The notes: generated from the letters alone by a model not told the origin. DNA of 41,284 nucleotides from Pseudomonadota bacterium (GCA_029781595.1 JAKOWJ010000199.1:1-41284); one strand, 5' to 3'. Positions 1 to 7,222 are shown, counted from the stretch's first letter. Made by a program: numbers and translations.

Positions 1-367
1 CCGCCGCATCGGCTCCATCAAGAAGGGCGAGGAGGTCATCGGCAACGAGACGCGCGTGAAGGTGGTGAAGAACAAGGTCGCGCCCCCCTTCAAGGTCGCC
101 GACTTCGACATCCTCTACAACGAGGGCATCTCCCGCCACGGCGAGATCATCGAGATGGGCGTGCAGCACCGCATCATCGACAAGAGCGGCGCGTGGTACG
201 CCTACAAGGGCGAGAAGATCGGCCAGGGCAAGGACAACACGCGCGAGTTCCTCAAGGAGAATCCCGCGATGGCCGCGGAGATCGAGTCGCGCATCCGCGA
301 GGCCGTGGGCATCGCCGGGGGCATGCCGCTTGCCCAGGACGCGGCCGACGCTGCCGAGGCCGACTGA
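1..367 (+). CDS. recA: RecA recombinase, C-terminal part (5' end outside window)
   Basis: Frame 2 is open from the first bases and ends in TGA at 365-367. The translation begins [20 protein letters not shown] and continues through [19 protein letters not shown], the end of the RecA ATPase core. It then runs into the C-terminal domain ([20 protein letters not shown]) and an acidic Ala/Asp/Glu-rich tail, as is usual for proteobacterial RecA. RecA is the cytoplasmic strand-exchange protein that also triggers LexA self-cleavage. recX follows 26 nt downstream on the same strand, the common recA-recX order. Only about 121 residues are visible, so the ATP-binding motifs lie outside the window. Confidence 0.97.
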   Translation, partial: RRIGSIKKGEEVIGNETRVKVVKNKVAPPFKVADFDILYNEGISRHGEIIEMGVQHRIIDKSGAWYAYKGEKIGQGKDNTREFLKENPAMAAEIESRIREAVGIAGGMPLAQDAADAAEAD

Positions 368-393
368 GAGAGCGCCGCATCCGCGAGCCTGCC

Positions 394-864
394 ATGGGCT
401 GGGGATTCCCGGTTCCCGCGGTCGACGGCGCGTCGCTTCGCGCCCGCGCACTGAGGCTGCTCGCCCGGCGCGAGCACTCGCGCGCCGAGCTCAAGCGCAA
501 GCTCGCGCCCCACGCGCCGGAGGGCACCGACCTCGACGCCCTTCTCGACGACTTCGCGAGGCGCGGCTGGCTTTCGGAGGAGCGGTTCGTCGAGCAGGCG
601 GTCCGCACGCAGGCGCGGCGGTACGGGCCGCTGCGCATCGCGCACCACCTGCGCGAGAAGGGCATCGACGAGGCCGGCATCGAGAAGGGCCTTGCACAGG
701 CTCGCGCGCAGGAGGGCGAGGCGCTCGCCTCGGCCTGGCGCTCCCGGTTCGGCCGGGCGCCGGCCAGCGACCAGGAGAAGGCGAAACAGGTACGTTTCCT
801 TCAGCAGCGCGGCTTTCCGCTCGAGGCCGTGCTGCGCTTCCTCCGGGCGCCCGACGTCCGCTGA
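394..864 (+). CDS. recX: RecX, regulatory protein of RecA
   Basis: The product is 156 residues starting at ATG 394, 26 nt after the recA stop. The open frame extends upstream into recA, but only this start gives a normal RecX length. The helical RecX repeats are clear: an N-terminal ARALRLLARREHSRAELKRK segment, a middle segment with LLDDFARRGWLSEERFVEQ, then RRYGPLRIAHHLREKGID and a C-terminal KAKQVRFLQQRGFP. RecX binds in the groove of RecA filaments and limits their growth. A small hairpin (876-896) follows the stop but has no T-run. Confidence 0.95.
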   Translation: MGWGFPVPAVDGASLRARALRLLARREHSRAELKRKLAPHAPEGTDLDALLDDFARRGWLSEERFVEQAVRTQARRYGPLRIAHHLREKGIDEAGIEKGLAQARAQEGEALASAWRSRFGRAPASDQEKAKQVRFLQQRGFPLEAVLRFLRAPDVR

Positions 865-1054
865 GCGTCGAATCACGGGAGGTTGCATCACTCCCGGATC
901 GAGAACGGCCCCGTATCCGGCGCCGGAGTCCGCGGCCCGCAAGGCCCGGTACGCGAAGGCGCTCGGCGCCGACCGAGAACCCGCACGGCGATCCCTGCCC
1001 GTTCCGGCAGGCGCCAGCGGGTCGTGCCGCCGGTCCTTCGGCTGGCTCCCCGGA

Positions 1055-1429
1055 TCAGGTCGCCGTGGCTTCCGCCGCCGGGGCTCCTTCGCCGGAGTCG
1101 GCTTGCGGCGCGGGCTTGCGGGTGCTGCCGTCCGGCGGCAGTTCGCGCAGGGCAGTCGAGACTTTCTCGATGGCCGCGCGCAATTCGTCGCAGGCAAGCT
1201 GCACGCCGGCCTGGGCCTTCGCGACGAGCGCCGGCGCGGCCCCGCGCGCGGATTCGATGGATTTCTGGGTGGCCTTGCGGCCCAGGCGCAGTTCCTTCAG
1301 GCGCCGGTCGTAGGCCGTGCGGGTTTCCCCGCTGGTCTTGCGGCCCTCGGCCACGAGCGCGTCGAACTGCGTGTCCCAGATCTTCAGCTGCAGTTGAATG
1401 CCGGCAAGGTATTCCGCGATGGTGCTCAT
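1055..1429 (-). CDS. small coiled-coil stress-type protein (paralogue of the gene at 18287)
   Basis: The product is 124 residues from ATG 1429; GGACCC precedes the start at only moderate match to a ribosome site. It is a soluble helical protein with the block TAYDRRLKELRLGRKATQKS followed by an Ala-rich helix and a disordered Pro/Glu/Ala tail. The same block (EYARRLKELRLARKAGQKS) occurs in the 104-residue protein at 18287-18601, so the two are paralogues. Their N-terminal layout (a Trp-Asp pair, then a charged helix) resembles a widespread group of proteobacterial coiled-coil or phasin-like proteins whose function is not established. It lies downstream of cspA on the same strand, separated by 139 nt. 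I could not find the dyad promoter that precedes its paralogue. Confidence 0.75.
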   Translation of the reverse strand: MSTIAEYLAGIQLQLKIWDTQFDALVAEGRKTSGETRTAYDRRLKELRLGRKATQKSIESARGAAPALVAKAQAGVQLACDELRAAIEKVSTALRELPPDGSTRKPAPQADSGEGAPAAEATAT

Positions 1430-1568
1430 GTCATGGGTCCTTTGGGGATGCGCGTTCGAGGCTCCGCGCGTGCCGGGGTTCTCCCGGCCGGCGGAAGGGC
1501 GGGGCGGACCCGGTTTCCCGTGCCCGCCCGAAAGCGGAACGCGCTGCCGCGATCCGCCGTCGATGCCG

Positions 1569-1772
1569 CTAGATGGCGCGGATGTTCGCGGCGCTCGGGC
1601 CCTTGGGGCCCGACTGCACCTCGAACTCCACCCGCTGCGCTTCCTTGAGGGACTTGTAGCCGTCCATCTGGATCGACGTGTGGTGGGCAAAGAGATCCTT
1701 GCCGCCGTCGTCAGGGGTGATGAAGCCGAAACCCTTGGAGTCGTTGAACCATTTCACGATGCCGGTAGCCAT
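1569..1772 (-). CDS. cold-shock protein, CspA family
   Basis: The product is 67 residues and is a complete single cold-shock domain. RNP-1-like [11 protein letters not shown] and RNP-2-like DLFAHHTSI are both present, with the usual start [16 protein letters not shown]. Such proteins are cytoplasmic nucleic-acid chaperones that melt RNA structure in the cold or in general stress. AAAAGGAATG lies just upstream of ATG 1772. The 216 nt to the next gene (1773-1988) leave room for the long 5' leader typical of cspA genes; I did not find the dyad motif there. A GC hairpin at 1472-1488 downstream could end the transcript but lacks a T-run. The exact csp paralogue cannot be named. Confidence 0.95.
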   Translation of the reverse strand: MATGIVKWFNDSKGFGFITPDDGGKDLFAHHTSIQMDGYKSLKEAQRVEFEVQSGPKGPSAANIRAI

Positions 1773-1988
1773 TGTTCATTCCTTTTCGATCGTTGTACGA
1801 GACAAAGCCGAGCCCCGCTGCGGGCATGACGATCAAGTGGGGAATGGACTGCCACTTCGGACGCCGGACTTCGGCGAGGGGTGGACTGCGAGATTCACTG
1901 CTTGACTATCCTGCGGGACCCACAGTAACACGTATCGGGGCGGGAATCCGCGAATGCCCGAAATATATTCGCGGGCCCGGCGCCATCG

Positions 1989-2588
1989 TCATCCGGCGCT
2001 TCGGCAGCCTGCGGCCTTCCCGGTCTTCGCACGCACCGCCGGCCGTGCGCCGGCCGTGCCGAACACGCGATCCCAGAAATCCGTCGTCACCCCGAAGCAC
2101 GAGGGACCTTCGCCGTGGTGGTGCAGGGCATGCCAGCGCCTGCGCCGGTTGAACCACGCGATCCGCCCGTGCCAGTGGTGGGTCCCGTGGTGGACGAGCG
2201 TGTAGGCGAGGTAGCCGGCGACCAGGCCGAGCGTGACCGCGCCGGCGCGCCACGGGCCGCCCAGCATCCACGCCGGCAGGAAGGCGAAGACGAGGAAGAC
2301 CAGCATGCTCAGGGTCGTCGGCGTGCCGATGCGCGCCCTCGGCCGTTCGTGGTGCAGCGCGTGCCAGCGCCGGAAGGGAAGGAGCCCGTGCAGCACGAAC
2401 CGATGCATGGCGTACTCGACCAGCGTCCAACCGACGAAGCCCGCGAGCGCCATGGCGCCGATCTCGGTGCGCGAAATCCCCGGGGCCCCGCGCAGCAGGA
2501 CGGCGGACATGAGCGCGACGGCGAGGCCGTAGAGAACGAAATCGGCGACATAGGCGATCCGGCCATGTTCGAGCGGGAAGGGATTCAT
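1989..2588 (-). CDS. sterol desaturase / fatty acid hydroxylase family membrane protein
   Basis: The product is 199 residues with four hydrophobic segments and the histidine clusters of the di-iron fatty acid hydroxylase superfamily: HRFVLH, WHALHHE, HHGTHHWH and WHALHHH. These ligate a di-iron centre that hydroxylates or desaturates lipids in the membrane. The exact substrate is unknown; carotenoid, sterol-like and fatty acyl substrates all occur in the family. I chose MNPFPLEHG at 2588 over MATMNPF at 2597 because the promoter geometry (sites at 2623-2658, -10 CACGAT at 2601-2596) predicts transcription starting near 2589. The 2597 start would be untranscribed. That would make the message practically leaderless, and indeed no Shine-Dalgarno sequence is visible. 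The residues beyond 2588 add only Arg-rich sequence. Confidence 0.85.
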   Translation of the reverse strand: MNPFPLEHGRIAYVADFVLYGLAVALMSAVLLRGAPGISRTEIGAMALAGFVGWTLVEYAMHRFVLHGLLPFRRWHALHHERPRARIGTPTTLSMLVFLVFAFLPAWMLGGPWRAGAVTLGLVAGYLAYTLVHHGTHHWHGRIAWFNRRRRWHALHHHGEGPSCFGVTTDFWDRVFGTAGARPAVRAKTGKAAGCRSAG

Positions 2589-2595
2589 GGTCGCC

Positions 2596-2658
2596 ATCGT
2601 GCGCCCGCGGGGGCGGCGCGTCTGTGCGGCACCGTACGGCTCGGTGCGGTGCCGCACA
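2596..2658 (-). promoter_or_regulatory. dyad promoter of the desaturase gene, two tandem sites
   Basis: Two 16-bp dyads lie side by side: 2623-2638 (TGTGCG-GCAC-CGTACG on +) and 2643-2658 (GGTGCG-GTGC-CGCACA on +). Their centres are 20 bp apart, close to two helical turns. On the minus strand the proximal site is followed after exactly 21 nt by CACGAT (2601-2596), a YANNNT hexamer. This is the same geometry as the other promoters of the set. The role as an activator site is inferred. Confidence 0.6.
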
Positions 2659-2988
2659 CGGAATCCCGCGCGCGGCCGCTGATCGCCACCCCGGGATCGG
2701 GGCGTTCGTCGACGATCGCGGCGCCCCTACGCCTCGCGGCCCCGCGGGCCTTCGGGTTGCGCTAGCGCACCGCCTTCGTTTTCCCACGCGCGGACGCTCT
2801 GCAGTTGCGAGGCGCGCTCGGCACGCGCCTTCCACGCGAGGCGCGAAGTCGCCTGCGAGAGGAGGGCGAATGAGGCGACGAGCAGCGTCGAGGGCACCCG
2901 GACCCAGCGCAGGGGAGAGCTGATGCGCTCGTCGCTTCGGCGATGACCGCGTTGCGGCGAACGTCCCCGCCACGGGCCGGCGAGCGCG
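2659..2988. other. 330-nt stretch without a supported gene
   Basis: This region lies upstream of the desaturase promoter and downstream of the lmo0937-type gene. A minus-strand open frame (2727-3008) encodes one hydrophobic stretch, VPSTLLVASFALLSQA, and an amphipathic tail. It has no ATG or GTG with a ribosome site in a sensible place and overlaps the neighbouring gene's end. It may be a decayed or unrecognised small membrane protein. Nothing else was seen. Confidence 0.4.
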
Positions 2989-3138
2989 TCAGAGCGCACT
3001 GCGACCACTGATCACGCGCAGCAGCACGACGACGATCGCGATCACGAGCAGGACATGGATGAACCCGCCCATGGTGTAGGAGGTGACGAGCCCGAGGGCC
3101 CACAGGATCAACAGGATGATGGCGATGGTGTACAGCAC
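2989..3138 (-). CDS. lmo0937-type small membrane protein (DUF5670-like)
   Basis: The product is 49 residues from GTG 3138, with AAGGAG placed seven bases upstream. The sequence begins with LYTIAIILLILWALGLVTSY, followed by TMGGFIHVLLVIAIVVVLL and a short basic tail. These are two membrane helices joined by a short turn containing MGGFIH, the pattern of the lmo0937 family of tiny inner-membrane proteins. They are abundant next to stress genes, but their molecular role is unknown. A longer frame reaching 3225 is open, but it has only Arg/Pro-rich sequence and no ribosome site. A dyad promoter at 3259-3301 faces this gene. Confidence 0.85.
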   Translation of the reverse strand: MLYTIAIILLILWALGLVTSYTMGGFIHVLLVIAIVVVLLRVISGRSAL

Positions 3139-3258
3139 GATGGTCTCCTTAGGGTATTGCGCGGGCGGAAGGCGGAATCGCCCTGGACCGGCCCGCCACG
3201 TCGGGCGCGCATCGCGGCCTCGCATACCGTGCGGACCGCAGAGATGACGCCTGCGGTC

Positions 3259-3301
3259 ACGATGCGGCGATCCGGCCGGCCGTTCCGTGCGTCAGCGTAC
3301 G
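3259..3301 (-). promoter_or_regulatory. dyad promoter of the lmo0937-type gene
   Basis: The dyad at 3286-3301 is CGTGCG-TCAG-CGTACG. Reading on the minus strand, 21 nt later comes CATCGT (3264-3259), fitting the YANNNT -10 pattern of the set. The predicted start of transcription is near 3252, giving a leader of about 114 nt. A second dyad for the divergent gene begins 32 nt to the right. Confidence 0.55.
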
Positions 3302-3332
3302 AACGGGCGATTGAAAGAAAAGAGCCGCGTTA

Positions 3333-3375
3333 TGCGCGGCAGCGCACCGAGCCTGGCCGTCGTGCCGCGTAACCT
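3333..3375 (+). promoter_or_regulatory. dyad promoter of the collagen-like/OmpA lipoprotein gene
   Basis: The dyad at 3333-3348 is TGCGCG-GCAG-CGCACC. Exactly 21 nt later is TAACCT (3370-3375). The predicted transcription start is near 3382, about 86 nt before the ATG. The site was found by stepping back 21 nt from the -10-like hexamer, so it is a partial test of the model rather than an independent hit. Confidence 0.55.
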
Positions 3376-3467
3376 CCGTGAAGAGTCGTGCCCCGTACCC
3401 CTTCCCGCAACACCGACGAACCCGACTTCGTACGCGGGCACCGTTTCTCACCTGAAAGAGGTAACCC

Positions 3468-4415
3468 ATGAAATACGCAATGACGAAAAGCACGCTCGCA
3501 CTCGCAGTGATCGCCGTCTTCGCGGCCGGCTGCGCCTCGACGCCGCACTACGCCGAACACCAATCGCCTGCGCCGGTGAGTTATGTCGGCCCGGCCGGCC
3601 CGGCCGGCGCAGAAGGCGCCACCGGTGCGCAGGGCGCAACCGGCGCCACTGGCGCACCTGGCCTGGCGATGGCCGGCCCTGCCGGCGCGCGAGGTCCTGA
3701 CGGCCCTGCCGGCGCGCAAGGCCCCGCCGGTGCAACCGGCCCGGATGGCAGGTGGGTGGTGGGTCGTGCCGGCCCCGCCGGCGAGACCGGCAAGACAGGC
3801 GCGCAGGGCATGACGGGCGCCACCGGCGCCCAGGGCGACAGCCTGCCGGGCCCTGCCGGCCAGACCGGGCGTGCCGGTCCTGAAGGCATCCAGGGCGTTG
3901 TCGGCAGCACGGGCGCCGAAGGCCCGACGCGGGTGGGCCCGACCGGGCCTGCGGGCGTCACGGGCGCCACGGGCGCACAAGGCGCGACGGGATACACGGG
4001 CGCGCAAGGCGCGACCGAACTCGCGGGTTACGCCGGTCCGACCGGCCGTACCGGCGCTGCCGGGCCGCAAGGCGCGGTCGGCCCGACCGGGGCGCGGGGA
4101 CCGGGGGGCCCGGCTGCGACCTGGACCACGTTCAACGAGTTCTGGTTCGATGCCAATCGCTCCGACGTCCAGTCGGCCGATGCCGGGAAGGTGTCCGATA
4201 TCGCCTACTACGTCAGCCAGCATCCCGGCCAGCAGGTCGGCATCGACGGCTCCTTCGATTCGGCAAGCAACAGCCTCGGCAATCGCCGCGTCGAAAGCGT
4301 TCGCGACGCGCTGATCCAGGCGGGCGTGCCGGCGAACAGGATCCAGAGCGGCTCGTTCGGCAACCCGCAACAGCGCCGCGACCGCCGGGTCGAAGTGCTC
4401 GTCAGCGCGCGATAG
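3468..4415 (+). CDS. collagen-like lipoprotein with C-terminal OmpA domain
   Basis: The product is 315 residues, preceded by GAAAGAGG. Residues 1-22 are a lipoprotein signal with lipobox AAGC (Cys22). Residues 41-214 are Gly-X-Y triplets, mostly GPAGPAG, GATGAQ and GPTG. They are broken at five places ([33 protein letters not shown]). Residues 219-315 form an OmpA-like peptidoglycan-binding domain: [20 protein letters not shown], then [20 protein letters not shown] with the closing RRVEVLVS. The likely arrangement is a lipid anchor, an extended collagen-like spacer, and a domain that binds the cell wall non-covalently. Signal and domains are visible; collagen triple-helix formation is inferred. 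It has its own dyad promoter (3333-3375) and a terminator at 4442-4478. Confidence 0.92.
   Translation: MKYAMTKSTLALAVIAVFAAGCASTPHYAEHQSPAPVSYVGPAGPAGAEGATGAQGATGATGAPGLAMAGPAGARGPDGPAGAQGPAGATGPDGRWVVGRAGPAGETGKTGAQGMTGATGAQGDSLPGPAGQTGRAGPEGIQGVVGSTGAEGPTRVGPTGPAGVTGATGAQGATGYTGAQGATELAGYAGPTGRTGAAGPQGAVGPTGARGPGGPAATWTTFNEFWFDANRSDVQSADAGKVSDIAYYVSQHPGQQVGIDGSFDSASNSLGNRRVESVRDALIQAGVPANRIQSGSFGNPQQRRDRRVEVLVSAR
3588..4109 (+). repeat. collagen-coding GC-rich triplet repeat
   Basis: This is an imperfect 9-nt period (Gly-X-Y codons, units such as GGCGCAACC and GGCCCTGCC) across the middle of the collagen-like gene, with five short interruptions. It opens a long antisense frame that is not a gene. 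Such repeats tend to vary in length between strains. Confidence 0.8.
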
Positions 4416-4441
4416 CCGCTTCCACGCAGTCAGGAAGCACC

Positions 4442-4478
4442 GGGCCCGGCAGCGACACGCTCGCGCCGGGCCTCTTTT
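4442..4478 (+). terminator. rho-independent terminator after the collagen-like gene
   Basis: A stem GGGCCCGGC (4442-4450) pairs with GCCGGGCCT (4465-4473), with one G-U pair. It encloses a second small hairpin, AGCG-ACA-CGCT (4451-4461). CTCTTTT follows directly (to 4478). It lies 27 nt after the collagen-like stop, so the next small lipoprotein at 4519 may depend on read-through or a separate promoter. Confidence 0.75.
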
Positions 4479-4518
4479 CGCGGGGATCACGGATTCCCGC
4501 CACACAAAGGAAAAGCAC

Positions 4519-4719
4519 ATGACGAAGTTCATCCTCAAGGGCATCGGCGCGGCACTCGCGGCGGGCATCCTCGTCGGCGGCCTGGCCGCCTGCGAAAAGA
4601 AGGAAGGTCCCGGCGAACGCGCCGGCAAGGCGGTCGACAAGGCGGTCCAGGACACCGGCAAGAAGCTCGAGCAGGCAGGCGAGAAGATCCAGGATGCGGC
4701 CGAGGACGCGAAGAAGTAA
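4519..4719 (+). CDS. small entericidin-like lipoprotein
   Basis: The product is 66 residues, with AAAGGA upstream of ATG 4519. It has an N-terminal lipoprotein signal ending in LAAC (Cys25). The rest is a short Lys/Glu-rich amphipathic helix of repeated sense: GKAVDKAVQDTGKKLEQAG then EKIQDAAEDAKK. This layout matches small entericidin- or YjfN-like stress lipoproteins, but the similarity is structural rather than a clear family hit. A further gene starts 15 nt downstream, so the two are probably co-transcribed. The cell role is unknown; periplasmic or outer-membrane lipoprotein is the safe reading. Confidence 0.85.
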   Translation: MTKFILKGIGAALAAGILVGGLAACEKKEGPGERAGKAVDKAVQDTGKKLEQAGEKIQDAAEDAKK

Positions 4720-4734
4720 GGCGGCCCGGCGACC

Positions 4735-5082
4735 ATGATCAAGGCATCGGAGCGGTTGTCCGCCGCGCAGTTCCAGGAGGCGCTGCGGCAGGTGCCCACC
4801 TATCGCGAGCGGCCGGTGGTCGGCGACCCGCTGGCCTCGGCGGTGACGAGGATCGAGCTGAACCCGACTTTCGCGCAGTCGCGCCTGCTGGCCCGCATCC
4901 TCGTCGCGCTCACCTACCAGGAGGGCGAGTTCCGGCGCGCGGAGACCGGCGCGCTCGACGCGGAGACGCTCGCCATGGTGATCTCGCTGATGGACGCCTT
5001 CGTGTCGGGAGCATCCCCTCCGGCGGCGTGGGAGCAGGCGGTGGCGTCGGCCCGGGCCGCCGCCGCAGGCGCGGAAGGGTGA
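4735..5082 (+). CDS. hypothetical cytoplasmic protein, 115 residues
   Basis: I do not recognise this family. ATG 4735 lies 15 nt after the lipoprotein stop; the ribosome site is weak (AGGCGG about nine bases upstream). The product has no signal peptide or membrane segment. It is mostly helical, with VPTYRERPVVGDPLASAVTR, a second half rich in Ala/Glu/Leu (RLLARILVALTYQEGEFRRA), and an Ala-rich end. It converges on the Crp/Fnr gene that ends at 5096. Coding status rests on the operon-like spacing and the balanced amino acid composition. Confidence 0.65.
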   Translation: MIKASERLSAAQFQEALRQVPTYRERPVVGDPLASAVTRIELNPTFAQSRLLARILVALTYQEGEFRRAETGALDAETLAMVISLMDAFVSGASPPAAWEQAVASARAAAAGAEG

Positions 5083-5095
5083 CCGGAAGGCGGGG

Positions 5096-5812
5096 CTACT
5101 TCGGCAGCAAGCGGGCGGACTCGCGCCTTACCACGTCGTAGCACTCGCAGACCCGCGCCTCGAGGCCGGGGCGATCCAGGACCTTGATGCGACCGCGGCT
5201 GTACCGGATCAGCCCGGCGGCCTGCAGCTTGCCAGCCGCCTCGGTCACGCCTTCGCGGCGGACACCGAGCATGTTGGCCATCAGTTCCTGCGTCATGGTG
5301 AGCTCGCTCGAATGCAGCCGGTCGAGGCTCAGCAGGAGCCATCGGCACAGCTGCTGGTCCAGCGAGTGGTGGCGGTTGCACACGGCCGTCTGCGTCATCT
5401 GCGTGATGAGCGCCAGCGTGTAGAGCAGCAGCAGGTGCATCGTCGGACCGTAGCGGTTGAACTCCTCCTGGAGAATCGCCGCCTTGAGGCGGTAGCAGCC
5501 GCCCTGGCTCTGCACCACCGCCCGGCTGGAGGTCGTCTCCCCGCCCATGAAGAGCGCGATGCCCACCAGCCCGTCGTTGCCGACCACCGCGATCTCGGCG
5601 GAGCTGCCGTTCTCCATGACGTAGAGCAGCGACACGATGGCGGTCGTCGGGAAGTAGACGTGGCGCATCCTGGCGCCGGATTCGTAGAGCACCTCGCCAA
5701 GCGGCAGGCTCACGAACTCGAGGCGCGGGGCGATGCGTCCGTAGTCGGATTCCGGGAGCGCGGCCAGGAGATGGTTCTGCCTGGGATCCGGAGCGGCCTT
5801 CGCGGCGGACAC
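5096..5812 (-). CDS. Crp/Fnr family transcriptional regulator (copy 1)
   Basis: The product is 238 residues from GTG 5812 with GAGGAGA upstream. Residues 20-135 form a cNMP-type sensor barrel. The position of the CRP cAMP-binding Glu72 is Ile/Ala here (GLVGIALFMGGE), so cAMP binding is unlikely. Residues 171-197 are the helix-turn-helix with LGVRREGVTEAAGKLQ; Arg186 and Glu187 align with Arg180-Glu181 of E. coli CRP, which read TGTG. Cysteines at 145 (TAVCNRHHS), 156, 222 and 224 (VCECY) recur in the copies at 17440 and 24712, and partly in the one at 23904. There are no N-terminal Fnr-type cysteines. It lies 49 nt after the ice-binding gene on the same strand without a terminator, so it may share that gene's dyad promoter. 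The signal sensed is unknown. Confidence 0.93.
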   Translation of the reverse strand: MSAAKAAPDPRQNHLLAALPESDYGRIAPRLEFVSLPLGEVLYESGARMRHVYFPTTAIVSLLYVMENGSSAEIAVVGNDGLVGIALFMGGETTSSRAVVQSQGGCYRLKAAILQEEFNRYGPTMHLLLLYTLALITQMTQTAVCNRHHSLDQQLCRWLLLSLDRLHSSELTMTQELMANMLGVRREGVTEAAGKLQAAGLIRYSRGRIKVLDRPGLEARVCECYDVVRRESARLLPK

Positions 5813-5861
5813 GCGGGTCTCCTCGCTGGCGACGTGACGGGGTCGGGCCGGATGCGGGCGA

Positions 5862-6734
5862 TTACGCGGCCCGCCTGCGGATCGCCACCATGCCGGCGAC
5901 GGCGAGGAGCGCGGAAAGCAGGACCATCGCCCACTCGGATAGCGTGGGCACTCCCGCGCCGCCCGGGCCCCCGACGCAAGTGGATGGGCTGATCGTGACG
6001 GCGTCCGTCGTGACGGTTCCGCCGAAGGCGAGCGCCCGGCCCGCCAGGTTGGCGAAATGGCCGATCGTGATGCCCGCCGCGTCGATGATGGTGCCGACGA
6101 ACGTCGGCGTCGGGGACAGGGCGGCGTTCGCGCCGATCGTCGCCGCGCCCACAGGCGCCCAGAACACGTTGCTGGAGCAGGCACCGTTTGCCAGGACCAC
6201 CCTCGAGTTCGCCCCGGTGTTCAAGGCGCCGCCCGGCCTGAAGAGGTAGACGCCGGCGCCGCTCAGCGTCACGGTCGTGGTGGCGGTGACGTTCATGGCG
6301 CCGCCGCTGGAGTAGCAGCCGGGCGGGATGGTTCCCGGGGGATTCGCGCCGATGACGACCGAGTCGAGCGTGATCGCCCCGGCGCCCAGGGAGACGCACG
6401 GCTGGCCATTGACGTCTGCCAGCGCGGTCGCCTGGTCGAGTCCGACGGCCGGCGGGCAGGGCGTGGCCGTGGCCCCGGTGATCGTGAGCGGCGGCGTCAC
6501 GGGCCCCGTCGTGAAGCAGACGTCTCCGTTGATGATGGTCTGCGGGGCGGTGTTGGAGTTGGTGAACGTGCCGGAGACGACGCCGTAGGTCGAGGTCGTG
6601 CCGAGCGGAGGCGCCGTCTGGGCCGAGGCCGCGAAGGAAAGGGCGAGAAGCGAAGCCAGGCCGAGCAGCGAGGCCGGGCCGAGAATGGAGTGACTTTTAA
6701 TGGCGATATCCCTTGATTTTTGACGATAAATCAT
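5862..6734 (-). CDS. ice-binding-like (DUF3494) secreted protein with IPTL-CTERM tail
   Basis: The product is 290 residues from ATG 6734. A signal peptide ends at ASA-Q. The body is a DUF3494 beta-solenoid, with SNVFWAPVGAATIGANA, TFVGTIIDAAGITIG and NLAGRALAFGGTVTTDAVTI. The tail VPTLSEWAMVLLSALL plus IRRRA is the IPTL-CTERM sorting signal handled by exosortase H, which must be encoded elsewhere. DUF3494 proteins bind ice or act as adhesins. The true start may be ATT 6701: it follows AAGGGATATCGCC, gives a textbook signal peptide (KSHSILGPASLLGLA), and lies downstream of the predicted transcription start near 6723, whereas ATG 6734 does not. The frame is accidentally open upstream to 7616 because of the yqjE frameshift; that extension is not real. 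Confidence 0.88.
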   Translation of the reverse strand: MIYRQKSRDIAIKSHSILGPASLLGLASLLALSFAASAQTAPPLGTTSTYGVVSGTFTNSNTAPQTIINGDVCFTTGPVTPPLTITGATATPCPPAVGLDQATALADVNGQPCVSLGAGAITLDSVVIGANPPGTIPPGCYSSGGAMNVTATTTVTLSGAGVYLFRPGGALNTGANSRVVLANGACSSNVFWAPVGAATIGANAALSPTPTFVGTIIDAAGITIGHFANLAGRALAFGGTVTTDAVTISPSTCVGGPGGAGVPTLSEWAMVLLSALLAVAGMVAIRRRAA

Positions 6735-6772
6735 CCCCGCGCCCCGTCGCTCGCTCTGTGCGGTAGCGCACA
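6730..6772 (-). promoter_or_regulatory. dyad promoter of the ice-binding gene
   Basis: The dyad at 6757-6772 is TGTGCG-GTAG-CGCACA, with perfectly matched arms and the best single site in the window. On the minus strand, 21 nt later lies GATGAT (6735-6730), overlapping the annotated ATG. This supports a downstream translation start. The -10 assignment is less certain than in other members; TTTATC just after it is an alternative. Confidence 0.55.
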
Positions 6773-6838
6773 TAGCAAGCCGTGGCGGGCCCCCCGCGGC
6801 TCGCGGAAAGGGCCATCCCCTTTCGTCGTCCAGCCCGA

Positions 6839-7222
6839 TCACGAACGCAAGACCGGTCCGGTAGATGGCGGGGCGGCCGTGGGAGTGAAAGCCCCTCTGG
6901 CGACGGCGGGAATCGCCCTTCGCCTGTCGAGCGCACGGCTCCGCGCGTAGCCGGTGAGCGCCCGGACCGCTCCTGCGAGCGACAGGGCCAGGTTCGCGAG
7001 CACGATCGCGCGCGCGGCCAGCCGCGCGCCGACCAGGGTCAGGGTCAGCTCGAACGCCAGCGGGCCCGCGGCGGGCGTCCTCGCCGCCGCGACGGCGAGG
7101 CCCCGCCAGGAGAGCGACTGGCGAAGCGCCTGCGACCGGCGACGCAACCGAAGGCGACCCAGGGCGGAGCACGCGACGAGAAGCTCCCTTTCCCGCGCCA
7201 GGGCCTCGAGCCTGGCGTTCAT
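6839..7222 (-). CDS. YqjK-like protein
   Basis: The product is 127 residues from ATG 7222. It begins MNARLEALARERELLVACSA, a basic helix (LRLRRRSQALRQSL), then a weakly hydrophobic stretch AARAIVLANLALSLAGAVRA and a Pro/Arg tail. The position as third gene after DUF883 and holin-like YqjE-type genes is the standard yqjD-yqjE-yqjK order. The start overlaps the restored yqjE stop in ATGA (7222-7219), indicating translational coupling. The function is unknown; the operon is linked to stationary-phase and osmotic stress and to ribosome or membrane association in E. coli. Confidence 0.75.
   Translation of the reverse strand: MNARLEALARERELLVACSALGRLRLRRRSQALRQSLSWRGLAVAAARTPAAGPLAFELTLTLVGARLAARAIVLANLALSLAGAVRALTGYARSRALDRRRAIPAVARGAFTPTAAPPSTGPVLRS

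Noticed and set aside
876..896. Hairpin CGGGAG / CTCCCG after recX
   Set aside because: The stem is only six pairs and no T-run follows; not convincing as a terminator.
2727..3008. Minus-strand frame with one hydrophobic stretch
   Set aside because: It has no ribosome site or usable start near the hydrophobic part and overlaps the lmo0937-type gene; support is too weak to call a gene.
3429..3444. CGTACG-CGGG-CACCGT close to the collagen-like start
   Set aside because: The right arm does not fit the dyad and there is no -10-like hexamer at 21 nt before the ATG.
3330..4799. 489-codon minus-strand open frame
   Set aside because: It is the antisense of the collagen-like repeat; the Gly/Ala/Arg-rich low-complexity product has no start signal and no recognisable domain.
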